A stretch of DNA of 14,571 nt, taken from the NCBI GenBank assembly GCA_964483145.1, contig CAZAAK010000061.1, positions 1-14,571 on the forward strand. The letters run 5' to 3'. The stretch comes from Colimorpha sp964483145. Lineage in GTDB: Bacteria > Bacteroidota > Bacteroidia > Bacteroidales > P3. Within the stretch, counting starts at the first letter, position 1. Each line of letters begins with the position of its first letter. The notes beneath the pieces were generated by a model. It ran no database searches. It worked only from the letters and a program-made list of their open reading frames with translations, and was not told the DNA's origin. Positions 1 through 8,149 of the stretch are shown in pieces. The position numbers and the translations under genes are program-made.

Positions 1-138
1 GGCTTCGGGCTGGGTATTTATGCTCTTTTGAGTTTTACCGGACAGCAATAATATAGTACAAATAGCTTCCTTTTTTACGTTTCGCGCCAATGCTTTCGCC
101 ATTTGGTGCCGAAATATTTGCGCGATAATAAAAAGCAA

Positions 139-160
139 TCGCCCCTCCAAGGAGGGGCGA
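139..160. repeat. Perfect 10-bp GC-rich inverted repeat (REP-like or terminator)
   Basis: The arms TCGCCCCTCC and GGAGGGGCGA pair perfectly around a 2-base centre. Read on the minus strand, the hairpin is followed by a T-rich run (ATTGCTTTTTATTAT), so it could be an intrinsic terminator for leftward transcription. It lies about 200 bases beyond the end of the PII-like gene. A dispersed REP-type palindrome is the alternative, since such compact GC-rich palindromes often recur in intergenic DNA. Confidence 0.6.
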
Positions 161-311
161 CCGTACATTTATTAATCCTAAAAACCAAAGACTTATGAGT
201 TATGACAAAAGTTTATTCTCTCTCTGATTTTCGTTTGCAAAAATACTGCCTTTTCAGCAACTGCGTAATAATCATTGTCAGTGATTTTTAGAATGGGGCA
301 TCACTAATTGT

Positions 312-354
312 AGTTAACGGCCAGCGGTCGCTGGGCTACTGCTAGCCGTTAACT
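312..354. repeat. Nested inverted repeat just downstream of the efflux operon
   Basis: The outer arms AGTTAACGGC (312-321) and GCCGTTAACT (345-354) pair perfectly. Within them, CCAGCG (321-326) and CGCTGG (329-334) form a second stem around GT. The structure starts about 10 bases beyond the stop codon of the PII-like gene, where a terminator or 3'-end stabilising structure would sit. No T-run follows on the minus strand, so a classical intrinsic terminator is not clearly supported. Confidence 0.6.
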
Positions 355-363
355 TGCTGTGTG

Positions 364-657
364 TCAGACCATCTGTTCAATGTTCCAGACAAAGGCTCTG
401 ATGCCAATCTCTTCGTTGCGTTTGTCGAGTTTTCGGACGGCTACAAGGATGCTGTCGACTTTGTCGTCTTCAACAACGACCATCACTGCGTTGTTCATCT
501 CGGGCCATGCATGGGTGCCCCGGTGGGGGTCGCCGCTCAGGTGGCCACGCCCTTGAACATTCTCCCAAAAGGTAAAGCCTCGCACATCTAGCGTGTCGAG
601 CAGGTACTCAACGCGTTCGGTGCTAGCTTGATTGAAGACTATCATTATACTTTTCAT
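364..657 (-). CDS. PII-like small protein, last gene of the RND efflux operon
   Basis: This 97-residue protein begins with a short beta strand (MKSIMIVFNQA), followed by an amphipathic helix and a loop (about residues 34-56) rich in Gly, His and Pro. A second hydrophobic strand (AVMVVVED, about 57-64) and a helix (DKVDSILVAVRKL) come next. The beta-alpha-beta pattern, length and glycine-rich loop in the T-loop position resemble PII/CutA-like ferredoxin-fold trimers. I infer the fold from this pattern; there is no textbook PII uridylylation motif. The gene follows the RND permease after 43 bases on the same strand, so it is probably translated from the same message. PII-like proteins beside RND pumps are a recurring arrangement, and a regulatory or ligand-sensing role at the pump is the best guess. 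The loop contains His39, His45, His49 and Trp51, so metal or small-ligand binding is possible but not shown. The ligand and target are unknown. Confidence 0.75.
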   Translation of the reverse strand: MKSIMIVFNQASTERVEYLLDTLDVRGFTFWENVQGRGHLSGDPHRGTHAWPEMNNAVMVVVEDDKVDSILVAVRKLDKRNEEIGIRAFVWNIEQMV

Positions 658-700
658 AACTGATTGTTTTTAAACGACGGATTGCAGATTCGCCCAACTG

Positions 701-3700
701 CTATTTGTTTTCAACGTCGATATCCATGAAAATAAATTTCTTACGTTTGCGTGCGAGTTTGTCGGCATCGTCGCGGCGCTCGAAAATACCATACAGCACA
801 GGCACTACGACCAAGGTCACGATAGTGGAAACCAGCAGTCCTCCAATGACAACAATACCCATTGTGGTCCACAATTCCGAGCCTTCCGCCTTGCTGGTAG
901 CCATAGGCACCATACCTAGGATGGTGGTGAGTGCCGTCAGAAGCACAGGGCGCAGACGACTCTGACCCGAAGCGGCAATGGCCTCGTAGAGCTCCATGCC
1001 ACGCTCGCGCATGAGGTTGATGTAGTCGACAAGCACAATGCCGTTCTTTACAACAATACCTATCAGCATGATGATACCTAGCGAACCTACCATGTCGAGG
1101 TTGGTACCTGTGATAATCAATGCCAAAATGGCTCCCGTGAGGGCAAATGGAATGGAAAACATGATAATGAAAGGCTTCGAGAATGATTCGAACTGCGATG
1201 CCATGACGATGTAGACAAGCATCAATATCAGTAGCGCAAGCACGCCCATATTGGTGGTATTCTCCTGTTGGTCCTCATAGCTACCGCCTAGATGCGTGTG
1301 GATTCCACGGGGAATGTTCATCTTGTCAATCTCGGCTTGAACCCCCTGCGCAACCTCGCCTAGCGAAGCACCATAGGGGGTGACGGAAATGGTGAGGTAA
1401 CGCTGACGATTCTTGCGCTCGATGGTTGGTGGAACCCAATACTCCTCCACTTTGGCAAGCTCCTTCAGTTTGATAGTTTGGCCGGTAGCGGTGGTGAGGG
1501 GGAGCTCCTCTATATCGGTCAGGCTATTGCGATAGTCCTCTTTGAGGCGGCAGATGATGTCGTATTCGTCACCATCCTCTTTCAGGTAGCCACAGTTCAT
1601 GCCGTATATGCGGTAGCGTACGCTAGTGGCCACAGCGGCACTGGTGAGGCCGTGGTAGGCCAACTTCTCCTTATCAAAAACAATCTTCAGCTCTGCGCGG
1701 TCTTCGTCGCGGCTGATGTTGCAGTCGCGGGCTCCCGCAACGTTCTTCTGCACGCGCCGGATAAGATCCTGGGCAAACTGATAGGATTCGTTGAAGTCGT
1801 AGCCGTAAACTTCGATGCTAAGGCTATTGTTGCTACCGCTCATCCCGCCCTCCGACACAATGACGCGGTTAAGCTCGGGGTATTCGGCAAACTTCTTGCG
1901 CAACATCTCTTGCATCTCAAAGATGGTGAGGTCTCGCTCGTATTTCTTCACGCAACGTATAGTCATGCTGATTTTGTTGTTGGTGGTGCTGTTGAAGAGC
2001 GCCGAGATGCCCGCATCATCGTTCGAGCCTGCCGAGGTGGATGTCCCCAGCACCATTTCGCCAAATAGTTGGTCAATGTCGGCCTCCATCTTGCGGGCGG
2101 TCTTTAGCGTCTCCTCAATTCGGGTGCCTCGTTGGAGTTCGGCGGTGATGCTGATGCGGCCCTCGTCCTGGTCTTTCATGAAGTCCATTCCGATTTTCCC
2201 CGCAAGAACTGGTATGATGGAAACAGCAAAAATGGCAAATGCAACTAGCAGGGTGATGCGCTTGTGGTGGAGTGCCCAGGTCAGCACACCGGCATACCAA
2301 CGCTCAACGCCCGAGAACCATTTGCCAATGGTGTTCTCCCAACTGAGCTTCTTGCTTTGTTTTTTGCGGTTGTATTCCTCCTCCTCAAGTTTGTTCAGGA
2401 AGAATGGCCGCTCCTTGAGCAACAGGCTTGAGAGCATCGGAATTAGTGTGATGGCCGTGGCGGTGGAAACGCATACCACAATGGTAACAATCCATCCCAG
2501 CTCCTTAAAAAGAATACCCGCCATGCCCGGCAACATGGTTAGTGGCACAAAGACGGCTACAAGAACCAACGTGGTGGCAATAACGGCTATCCACACCTCG
2601 TTGGTTGCGCAGATGGCAGCCTCGCGCGGACTTTCTCCACGTTCGATATGCTTGGTGATGTTTTCCAGCACCACAATAGCATCGTCCACCACCATGCCAA
2701 CAGCCACAGAGAGAGATGCCAAAGATATGATATTGAGGGAGCTGTCGGTCAAAAGCAGATAGATGAAGGAGGTGACCAGCGATATGGGAATGGTAATACC
2801 AATAATGACCGTACTGCGCCAGTTGCCCAAAAAGACTAGTACAACCAACACCACAAAGAGCAGCGCGTAGAATACCGACTCGAAAAGTCCATTAATGGCG
2901 TTTTCGATTTCTTCCGACTCGTCCCTAATAAGTGTAACTTTCACATCCGGCGGAAGGTCTTTCGATATCTGAGTTAGTTTGTTATTCACCTCCCGCGCAA
3001 TGGCCACGGTGTTGGCGCCAGTCTGCTTGGAAATGGTCATTCGCGCCCCGTCCTGGCCGTTGATTTTCTCGTCGAGCGAAAGGTCCTTGATGGTGTCGCG
3101 TACGGTGGCAAGGTCGCGTACGTACACAGGTTTGCCACCCACATTGGCAACCATGATGTCGTTGATTTCGGAGCTCTCCTCGTATTCGCTCTTCACGCGC
3201 ATTTGGTACTGCTCTTTGCCCATTTTTACAGTACCAGAGGCCACATCTAGGTTATTGGAACTGATGGCAGTGCCAACGGTTTCCACGCTAAGGTGATAGG
3301 ACTCAAGCTGGGTGGGGTCGAGGTCGATGTAGATGTAACGCTCGGGAGCACCGCTGACGGAAATATTGCCAATGCCGTCAACGCGGTTGAGCTCATTGGT
3401 GACATTATCTTCAATGATTTTGTCTAGCCCCGAGTAGCTCTCCTCTGCGGTAAATCCATAAACCAACACAGGCATGGCGTTGCTATTGAGTTTGAGGATG
3501 GTTGGGCGGCTGACCCCGTCGGGCAGGTTGTCGTAGACAAGGTCAACATAGCTTCGGATGTCGTTGAGCGCCTCATCAAGGTTACTCCCCCATTCGAACT
3601 CTAGTGAGACTATCGACAGGTTGTCCTTTGAGGTGGAAGTGATGTTCTTCAGACCATCCACCGAATTGAGCGAGTTCTCGATAATTTTGGTGATGTTGGT

Positions 3701-3880
3701 CTCTATATCGCTGGCATTAGCACCTGCATAGGTGGTCATTACGGTCACATAGGGTGTGTCCATCTCGGGCATTTGGTCAATGGGCAGACGGGAGAGGGAG
3801 AAGAGACCCAAAATGACAACGGCCACAAATATCAAGCCGGTAGTTATGGGCTTGTCAATTGCTGTTTTATATATTGCCAT
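701..3880 (-). CDS. RND efflux permease, AcrB/MexB-like (HAE1 type)
   Basis: This 1059-residue inner membrane proton-driven exporter is the motor of a tripartite pump. Its length matches the AcrB family. It has an N-terminal membrane helix (about 12-30), then the PDQMPEMDTPYV-like start of the first periplasmic porter domain. A helix block at about 335-480 contains GMVVDDAIVVLENI, whose Asp399-Asp400 pair matches the proton-relay aspartates of AcrB TM4. A second helix begins near 545, a second periplasmic half follows, and the C-terminal helix block has Lys945 in GIVVKNGIVLVDY, matching the AcrB TM10 lysine. All relay positions expected for a working pump are therefore present. The C-terminus is charged (RRDDADKLARKRKK). 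The gene starts 19 bases after the adaptor gene stops and is followed by the PII-like gene. The substrate cannot be read from sequence; drugs, bile salts, fatty acids and other amphiphiles are typical. The relay residues do not suggest a metal-specific CusA-type pump, but that is not excluded. Confidence 0.95.
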   Translation of the reverse strand: MAIYKTAIDKPITTGLIFVAVVILGLFSLSRLPIDQMPEMDTPYVTVMTTYAGANASDIETNITKIIENSLNSVDGLKNITSTSKDNLSIVSLEFEWGSNLDEALNDIRSYVDLVYDNLPDGVSRPTILKLNSNAMPVLVYGFTAEESYSGLDKIIEDNVTNELNRVDGIGNISVSGAPERYIYIDLDPTQLESYHLSVETVGTAISSNNLDVASGTVKMGKEQYQMRVKSEYEESSEINDIMVANVGGKPVYVRDLATVRDTIKDLSLDEKINGQDGARMTISKQTGANTVAIAREVNNKLTQISKDLPPDVKVTLIRDESEEIENAINGLFESVFYALLFVVLVVLVFLGNWRSTVIIGITIPISLVTSFIYLLLTDSSLNIISLASLSVAVGMVVDDAIVVLENITKHIERGESPREAAICATNEVWIAVIATTLVLVAVFVPLTMLPGMAGILFKELGWIVTIVVCVSTATAITLIPMLSSLLLKERPFFLNKLEEEEYNRKKQSKKLSWENTIGKWFSGVERWYAGVLTWALHHKRITLLVAFAIFAVSIIPVLAGKIGMDFMKDQDEGRISITAELQRGTRIEETLKTARKMEADIDQLFGEMVLGTSTSAGSNDDAGISALFNSTTNNKISMTIRCVKKYERDLTIFEMQEMLRKKFAEYPELNRVIVSEGGMSGSNNSLSIEVYGYDFNESYQFAQDLIRRVQKNVAGARDCNISRDEDRAELKIVFDKEKLAYHGLTSAAVATSVRYRIYGMNCGYLKEDGDEYDIICRLKEDYRNSLTDIEELPLTTATGQTIKLKELAKVEEYWVPPTIERKNRQRYLTISVTPYGASLGEVAQGVQAEIDKMNIPRGIHTHLGGSYEDQQENTTNMGVLALLILMLVYIVMASQFESFSKPFIIMFSIPFALTGAILALIITGTNLDMVGSLGIIMLIGIVVKNGIVLVDYINLMRERGMELYEAIAASGQSRLRPVLLTALTTILGMVPMATSKAEGSELWTTMGIVVIGGLLVSTIVTLVVVPVLYGIFERRDDADKLARKRKKFIFMDIDVENK

Positions 3881-3899
3881 AATGTTTCTGTCGCTAGTT

Positions 3900-4937
3900 T
3901 TAGATGGAGTCGGTAACTATTTCAAGTGGTATTCCGTCAATCAAACGGCCCATGCCAGTGGTCACTAGCTGGTCACCCTCTTTTAGGTCGCCAGGTTGCA
4001 CGGGGATAACCTCAATGCGGTCGTCGTAGCGCTGGCCAAGGGTAACGGCAACGCGGTGCGCAACGCCGTCCTTGTTCGTAAAGACGTAGCGGTCGTTACT
4101 GCCAGTGAGCTTAAGCACGCTTTGGTAAGGAACCACAATGGCATCCACTTCGCCAAGGGCCAGCTTGGTCCTAACATACATCCCCGGCCGGATTTTTTCA
4201 CCACCATTGGGGATGTTTAGCTTGCATTGGAATGTGTGCGTGTTGGGGTCGATAGTGGGGTAGACAATCTCGATAGTGGCAGGGAAGGTCTGGCCAGGAT
4301 AGATGTCGCTTGTTACTTCCATTTTCATCCCTTGCTTAACCAATGGAAAGTAGCTCTCCGGTACATTGATAAGGGCTTTCAGGCGGTTGATTTGGGTCAG
4401 TGTGAGTATCGGGTTGCCGCTGTACATCTCCCCGTCCTCATAGTTCTTGGCACTAACCACACCACTTAGTTGCGACCTAACAAAGGTGTTCTCGTTTTGG
4501 AAGCGTTCCGTCTCAACTAGCTGGTCGTATTGTGCCTTGGTTTGGTCATATACCTGCTGGCTAACATTGCCCGCAGCTTTAAGCTCCGTCGCGCGCTCTA
4601 GTTCCACTTTGGCGTTGGCTAGGTTGATGCGGGTGGTGTTGAGTTGGGTTTGGTCCATTCGCACTAGCATCGTACCTTTGCTCACTCGGCTCCCTACTTC
4701 AACATAGATGTGCTCAATGTGCCCTGTGATGCTGGGTGCTACATTCATCGTTTCGTAGCCCTCAAGGGTGGTCGAAAGCTCGATGGTTTTGGCAATACGC
4801 TCCGATTTGAGCACCTGAACGATTACTTTCTCTGCCTCTTTCTGCTGAGCCGAAGTGGCTTCTTGCTTTTTGCCCTCGCAGGCTACTAAACCCAGTCCTG
4901 CCAACGTAAGGGCGGCAATTTTAAATGCTTTGTTCAT
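3900..4937 (-). CDS. RND efflux periplasmic adaptor (membrane fusion lipoprotein)
   Basis: This 345-residue adaptor bridges the RND permease and the outer membrane channel. The N-terminus is a lipoprotein signal ending in the lipobox LVAC with Cys20, so the mature protein is probably anchored by lipid. The first half-lipoyl segment is at about 64-95 (VAPSITGHIEHIYVEVGSRV, ending MLVRMDQTQL). A short coiled-coil hairpin rich in Glu, Lys and Gln follows at about 98-150. The second half-lipoyl motif (VRSQLSGVVSAKNYEDGEMY) and a beta-barrel with a membrane-proximal domain lie behind it. The conserved IRPGMYV-type element occurs near residue 255. The hairpin is short compared with AcrA, which is common in Bacteroidota adaptors. 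The gene lies 99 bases after the tolC-like gene and 19 bases before the permease. The gene order outer membrane channel, adaptor, permease supports one complex. Confidence 0.94.
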   Translation of the reverse strand: MNKAFKIAALTLAGLGLVACEGKKQEATSAQQKEAEKVIVQVLKSERIAKTIELSTTLEGYETMNVAPSITGHIEHIYVEVGSRVSKGTMLVRMDQTQLNTTRINLANAKVELERATELKAAGNVSQQVYDQTKAQYDQLVETERFQNENTFVRSQLSGVVSAKNYEDGEMYSGNPILTLTQINRLKALINVPESYFPLVKQGMKMEVTSDIYPGQTFPATIEIVYPTIDPNTHTFQCKLNIPNGGEKIRPGMYVRTKLALGEVDAIVVPYQSVLKLTGSNDRYVFTNKDGVAHRVAVTLGQRYDDRIEVIPVQPGDLKEGDQLVTTGMGRLIDGIPLEIVTDSI

Positions 4938-5036
4938 CTTATTACTATATTTCTATTTTTTGTTCCACTTTGTGTTTGCCTCGGGTTTGTCTTATTGCCC
5001 GTGCGCTCTTTGGGCTGTACTAAACCCAGAATTGTT

Positions 5037-6371
5037 TTATTCCTTTTTGCCAAGGAGATTCTCTAGGGCAATTTGGGCGGTGACCACATCCATCACTGCC
5101 TGCACATAATTGCTCTGCGCTGTGATTAGGTCGGTGCTGGCATTGGTCACTTCTAGGTTGCTGGCGTAGCCTGTGCGATACTTCCCACTAGTATTGTCAA
5201 GTACGCGTTTGGTGACGGCAAGATTCTCTTTCTGCGTCTTGTAGCTCTCGATAGCGGTAACAAGGTTGTAGCAGTCCTGATTGAACTCTACCTGCAAGGC
5301 GTCCTCCGTCTGTCTCTTGGTGTTGGCATTCTCCTGTTGGGCAATCTTCGCCTGTCGCACGGCGGCAAGGCGGCTCCCGCTTTGGAAGATTGGCAGGTTG
5401 ATGGAGGCACTCACCATCTGCGGCGGTGTCATATTCATCCCCTCATCTTGTCCAAAATAGGTCTTGGCATTGTATTGGTATGCAGCTGTAAGCGAAGGGG
5501 CAAACTGCAACCATGCATTGGTAACCTGCCTCTGCGAGAGCTTCTCGTTTTGCACAAGCAATTGATAGTTGTAGTTATCCTCAATGTCAAAGCCGTTCAT
5601 CGTCAGTTTGGCAACCTCATTGATGTCCATCACCTGCTCCAACGCGGTGGTGAGCTCCAATTGAGCATCGACATCGGCCCCCAACTGCAGTATCAGCGAG
5701 CTGTAGAGCATCTTCAGCGTGCGGCGGTTGGACGTTATGCTGTTGCGCAAGGTGGCCACCTGTACCGAAAGTTTATCGTATTCTATCTGCTCCGAAGCTC
5801 CCGCTTTCACGCTTTTGCGCGTGGATTCCAGTAGGGTGAGCATGTTGCTGAGGCTGGAGTCTAGCAGGCTCACCACATCCTCCATCACCAAAATCGATGT
5901 GTAGACGCTCTTGACGCTTGTTCGGGTGGTAAGTTCGCTCTGCTGATACTCAATGTTGCTCATCTCTACTGCAATATCCTTCATTAGTGCGCCCATCAGT
6001 TGCGAGGCAGAGAGTGTTACCGTTGCCGTGGCAGCAAACGAACCGTAAGGGTTCAATGGAATGGTAAAACCTCCCATCGACATCTCGTAACCCAACATAT
6101 TGCTGTAGTCGAAGGAGGAAGAAATTTGCGGCAACATCGAGCTGATAGCCTGCCATTTGGCAGCTTCGCTATTCTTTACTTCAAGGCTGGCATTCTGTAG
6201 GGTGTAGTTGTGCTCGATGGCGTATTGTTGCGCTTCTGCTAGCGACAGTCGTAGTGTGCCGGTCCCCTCCATGGTGTCGGCAGGTTGTGGTGCATTGCCG
6301 TTTTGGGCCTGAACAGCCGCAAGCCCTAAAACAACGAACAATAGTGCTGTAAAAAGTTGCTTCGCTTTCAT
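5037..6371 (-). CDS. TolC-family outer membrane efflux protein
   Basis: This 444-residue protein would form the trimeric outer membrane channel of the pump. It starts with a Sec signal peptide (MKAKQLFTALLFVVLGLAAV) with likely cleavage after VQA at residue 22. The mature part opens with LRLSLAEAQQYAIEHNYTLQ, the usual start of an outer-membrane-efflux domain. Two long alpha-helical repeats rich in Gln, Asn, Ser and Leu follow, separated by short segments likely to form the beta-barrel strands. The second repeat begins near FDIEDNYNYQLLVQNEKLSQRQV, and the helix near the end (DLITAQSNYVQAVMDVVTAQ) is typical of TolC. Length matches Bacteroidota TolC proteins. It is the second gene of the putative operon, 27 bases after tetR, and no substrate can be inferred. 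Confidence 0.93.
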   Translation of the reverse strand: MKAKQLFTALLFVVLGLAAVQAQNGNAPQPADTMEGTGTLRLSLAEAQQYAIEHNYTLQNASLEVKNSEAAKWQAISSMLPQISSSFDYSNMLGYEMSMGGFTIPLNPYGSFAATATVTLSASQLMGALMKDIAVEMSNIEYQQSELTTRTSVKSVYTSILVMEDVVSLLDSSLSNMLTLLESTRKSVKAGASEQIEYDKLSVQVATLRNSITSNRRTLKMLYSSLILQLGADVDAQLELTTALEQVMDINEVAKLTMNGFDIEDNYNYQLLVQNEKLSQRQVTNAWLQFAPSLTAAYQYNAKTYFGQDEGMNMTPPQMVSASINLPIFQSGSRLAAVRQAKIAQQENANTKRQTEDALQVEFNQDCYNLVTAIESYKTQKENLAVTKRVLDNTSGKYRTGYASNLEVTNASTDLITAQSNYVQAVMDVVTAQIALENLLGKKE

Positions 6372-6398
6372 CGTTGTGTATTGTACTTTTTTTTTGAA

Positions 6399-7049
6399 TT
6401 ATTCTTTTCGTTGCTGATTCTCATTATCCAGAAAAATCTGTCTAAAACGCTCCTTTTGTGCATCATAGCGTTGGATGGCTTCCGTGGCCATCAAGCCGCG
6501 CATGTAGGTGTATAGCGTCTCCCTAACATCCACAAGCCACTCCTCGTATCTCTCCCTACTGGGGTTGGCCTGACTAGAGTGCATGTAGCTCGAAAAAGTC
6601 TTAAAAACTTGTTTTACATCTACGTCTGCCCGCAAGATGCCTTTCGATTGTGCCTCTTCAAGTGCGCTGGAAAGCACTCGGTGAAACTTTTCGGTTTGGA
6701 TTTTGGAAAAATAGGCGTAAATCTCCGGATAATAGCGTCGTACATCTTCCCGAAAGGTGTCGTACTTGTGATTGGCAACCGCCGTGTTGTGCGTTAGGTA
6801 AATGGCTAGCAGTATGGGTTCGTCCACTTGGCTCTCGAGCCTCTTTCTGTTCGTCTCTACCTCTTTGTGGATGGCTCCGATGCAGGCCTTGAGCAGCTCC
6901 TCTTTGTTGGCAAAAATTTCGTAGAGCGTGCGCTTGGAGATGTGCATGTGGGCTGCAATGTTGTCCATCGTCACCCGCTTGCATCCCTCCCTCATAAAGA
7001 GCTTTGTGGCGGCCTCAACTATCTTTTCTTTCGTTTCTTCTATTTCCAT
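6399..7049 (-). CDS. TetR/AcrR-family transcriptional regulator
   Basis: The protein is 216 residues from the preferred start at 7049 (MEIEETKEKIVEAATKLF). An in-frame ATG at 7091 would add 14 residues, but the TetR domain begins with the later Met. AGGAACG lies just upstream of the 7049 start and could act as a ribosome-binding site. The N-terminal HTH is clear: helix 1 (about 3-22), TMDNIAAHMHISKRTLYEIF (turn and recognition helix) and NKEELLKACI. The C-terminal part is an all-helical ligand domain without recognisable ligand residues. TetR proteins of this class usually repress an adjacent efflux operon and are released by an inducer. Because it is the first gene and reads in the same direction, it probably represses its own operon. 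The inducer is unknown. Confidence 0.92.
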   Translation of the reverse strand: MEIEETKEKIVEAATKLFMREGCKRVTMDNIAAHMHISKRTLYEIFANKEELLKACIGAIHKEVETNRKRLESQVDEPILLAIYLTHNTAVANHKYDTFREDVRRYYPEIYAYFSKIQTEKFHRVLSSALEEAQSKGILRADVDVKQVFKTFSSYMHSSQANPSRERYEEWLVDVRETLYTYMRGLMATEAIQRYDAQKERFRQIFLDNENQQRKE

Positions 7050-7123
7050 CGTTCCTCGATTCCTCTTGATTACCAACGTTATACAAGCCATATTGGCCTA
7101 TATTGCTAACCTCGAATCGCGTG

Positions 7124-7154
7124 CAAAAGTAATAGAAAAACTCCGAAAAATAAA
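7124..7154 (-). promoter_or_regulatory. Candidate Bacteroidota promoter for the tetR-efflux operon
   Basis: Reading the minus strand, bases 7131-7124 are TACTTTTG, a perfect match to the Bacteroidota -7 element TAnnTTTG. Bases 7154-7151 are TTTA, one mismatch from the -33 element TTTG, with 19 bases between the elements. Transcription would start near 7117, giving a leader of about 68 bases to the 7049 start. This is motif matching only. Confidence 0.45.
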
Positions 7155-7241
7155 ATAGTTTCCAAAGTTTTGTAGTTATTTAAGATTGGCTTCTTGCTCC
7201 ACCTCTCACCACTCAGGCCCCAAAAGCCCGTGCCGCCTCTT

Positions 7242-7535
7242 TCAGCGTTTTTTTGCTTTGCGCTCCGGGATAGGCTGAACGTTGCTGCGGGCAACCTTGA
7301 TTTGTGCGCCTGGGGCAACCTGTAGGGTGATGTGGGTGGGGCTGTTTACAACAACAGTGCCGTGTATCCCCCCTGCCGTCATCACTTCGTCTCCCGGCTT
7401 AAGCCCATCGCGATATTGCGCCTCCTTCTTGGCTTGCTGGCTTTGCGGGCGGATTAGGAACAAATAAAATACGGCAATCATCGCCACAATCATAATCACA
7501 GTTTTCCAACCGTTGGTAATGTCTAGTAGCATCAT
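7242..7535 (-). CDS. yajC: YajC, preprotein translocase accessory subunit
   Basis: The protein is 97 residues when started at MMLLDITNGW (7535). An upstream in-frame Met at 7583 adds 16 residues of polar, low-quality sequence, so the shorter form is preferred. A single membrane helix (about residues 11-27, VIMIVAMIAVFYLFLIRP) is followed by the signature RPQSQQAKKEAQYRDGLKPGDEV. This is the conserved YajC core, and VMTAGGIHGTV follows it, with a basic tail (RKAKKR). YajC is a small component associated with SecDF in the SecYEG translocon. The gene stands alone on the minus strand, with the chromate-family genes diverging from it and tetR downstream. The first Met pair leaves the exact start ambiguous by one codon. 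Confidence 0.93.
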   Translation of the reverse strand: MMLLDITNGWKTVIMIVAMIAVFYLFLIRPQSQQAKKEAQYRDGLKPGDEVMTAGGIHGTVVVNSPTHITLQVAPGAQIKVARSNVQPIPERKAKKR

Positions 7536-7612
7536 CTTGTTACAATTTTTTTTAGGGTTGTGCGTTATTTGTGCGTCGTGCAAGACACGGCAAAACTTCT
7601 TAAACGCAAAAA

Positions 7613-8149
7613 ATGGTAAAATATTGTGAACTTTTCTGGTCTTTTTTCAAGGTAGGCACTTTTACCTTGGGCGGGGGGTATGCCATGATACCCCTGATGG
7701 AGCAAGAGTTGGTTAACCGGCACAATTGGCTTTCGCAGGACCAGTTCCTGGACCAAGTGGCTCTTTCCCAATCTATGCCAGGCGTTTTGGCGGTGAATAT
7801 GGCCTCCGGCGTTGGCTATCGGCTCCGCGGTTACAAAGGCGCTGTAGTGGCTGTAGTGGCCAATATCGCCATGCCTATTGTTTTTATCCTCGCCCTGGCG
7901 GTTCTGTATCAATATTTCAAGCTAAACCCACATGTGGAGCATTTCTTTATGGGTGTGCGCCCTGCTGCTGTGGCGTTGGTGGCTGCCCCTGTCTTTCAGT
8001 TAGCCAAGTCCGCCGGCATCACTTGGAAAACTTTGTGGATCCCCGTTGTCTCAGCGCTGCTGATATGGCTCTTGGGGGTTAACCCCGTTTATGTGGTCTT
8101 GGCGGCCATAGTGCTGGGTGTTCTATCTGCAAAACGCTTGCCTCTATGA
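7613..8149 (+). CDS. Chromate-family (CHR) transporter, first of a two-gene pair
   Basis: This 178-residue protein is one half-size member of the CHR family. It opens with FWSFFKVGTFTLGGGYAMIP, the typical N-terminal motif of this family (F-K-G-x4-GGG-x-AM). It continues with DQVALSQSMPGVLAVNMAS, which matches the SQ..PG...N block, and ends in a hydrophobic segment. About five hydrophobic segments are visible by eye. The stop codon overlaps the ATG of the next gene by 4 bases, indicating coupled translation. Short CHR proteins are generally encoded as adjacent pairs. Family members are annotated as chromate/sulfate transporters, but many are uncharacterised, so the true substrate is unknown here. 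Confidence 0.9.
   Translation: MVKYCELFWSFFKVGTFTLGGGYAMIPLMEQELVNRHNWLSQDQFLDQVALSQSMPGVLAVNMASGVGYRLRGYKGAVVAVVANIAMPIVFILALAVLYQYFKLNPHVEHFFMGVRPAAVALVAAPVFQLAKSAGITWKTLWIPVVSALLIWLLGVNPVYVVLAAIVLGVLSAKRLPL

Larger units (their letters stand above)
1..363. other. Non-coding left flank with two inverted repeats
   Basis: No convincing gene is seen on either strand, and the left edge may be the flank of a gene outside the window. The stretch holds two strong inverted repeats, at 139-160 and 312-354, listed separately. On the minus strand, bases 238-245 read TATTTTTG. This fits the Bacteroidota -7 element TAnnTTTG, but no matching TTTG lies 19 bases upstream, so a leftward promoter here is only a weak possibility. 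Confidence 0.6.

Noticed and set aside
1478..2068. Plus-strand open frames inside the RND gene
   Set aside because: They lie opposite a well-supported permease gene and show no recognisable protein motifs.
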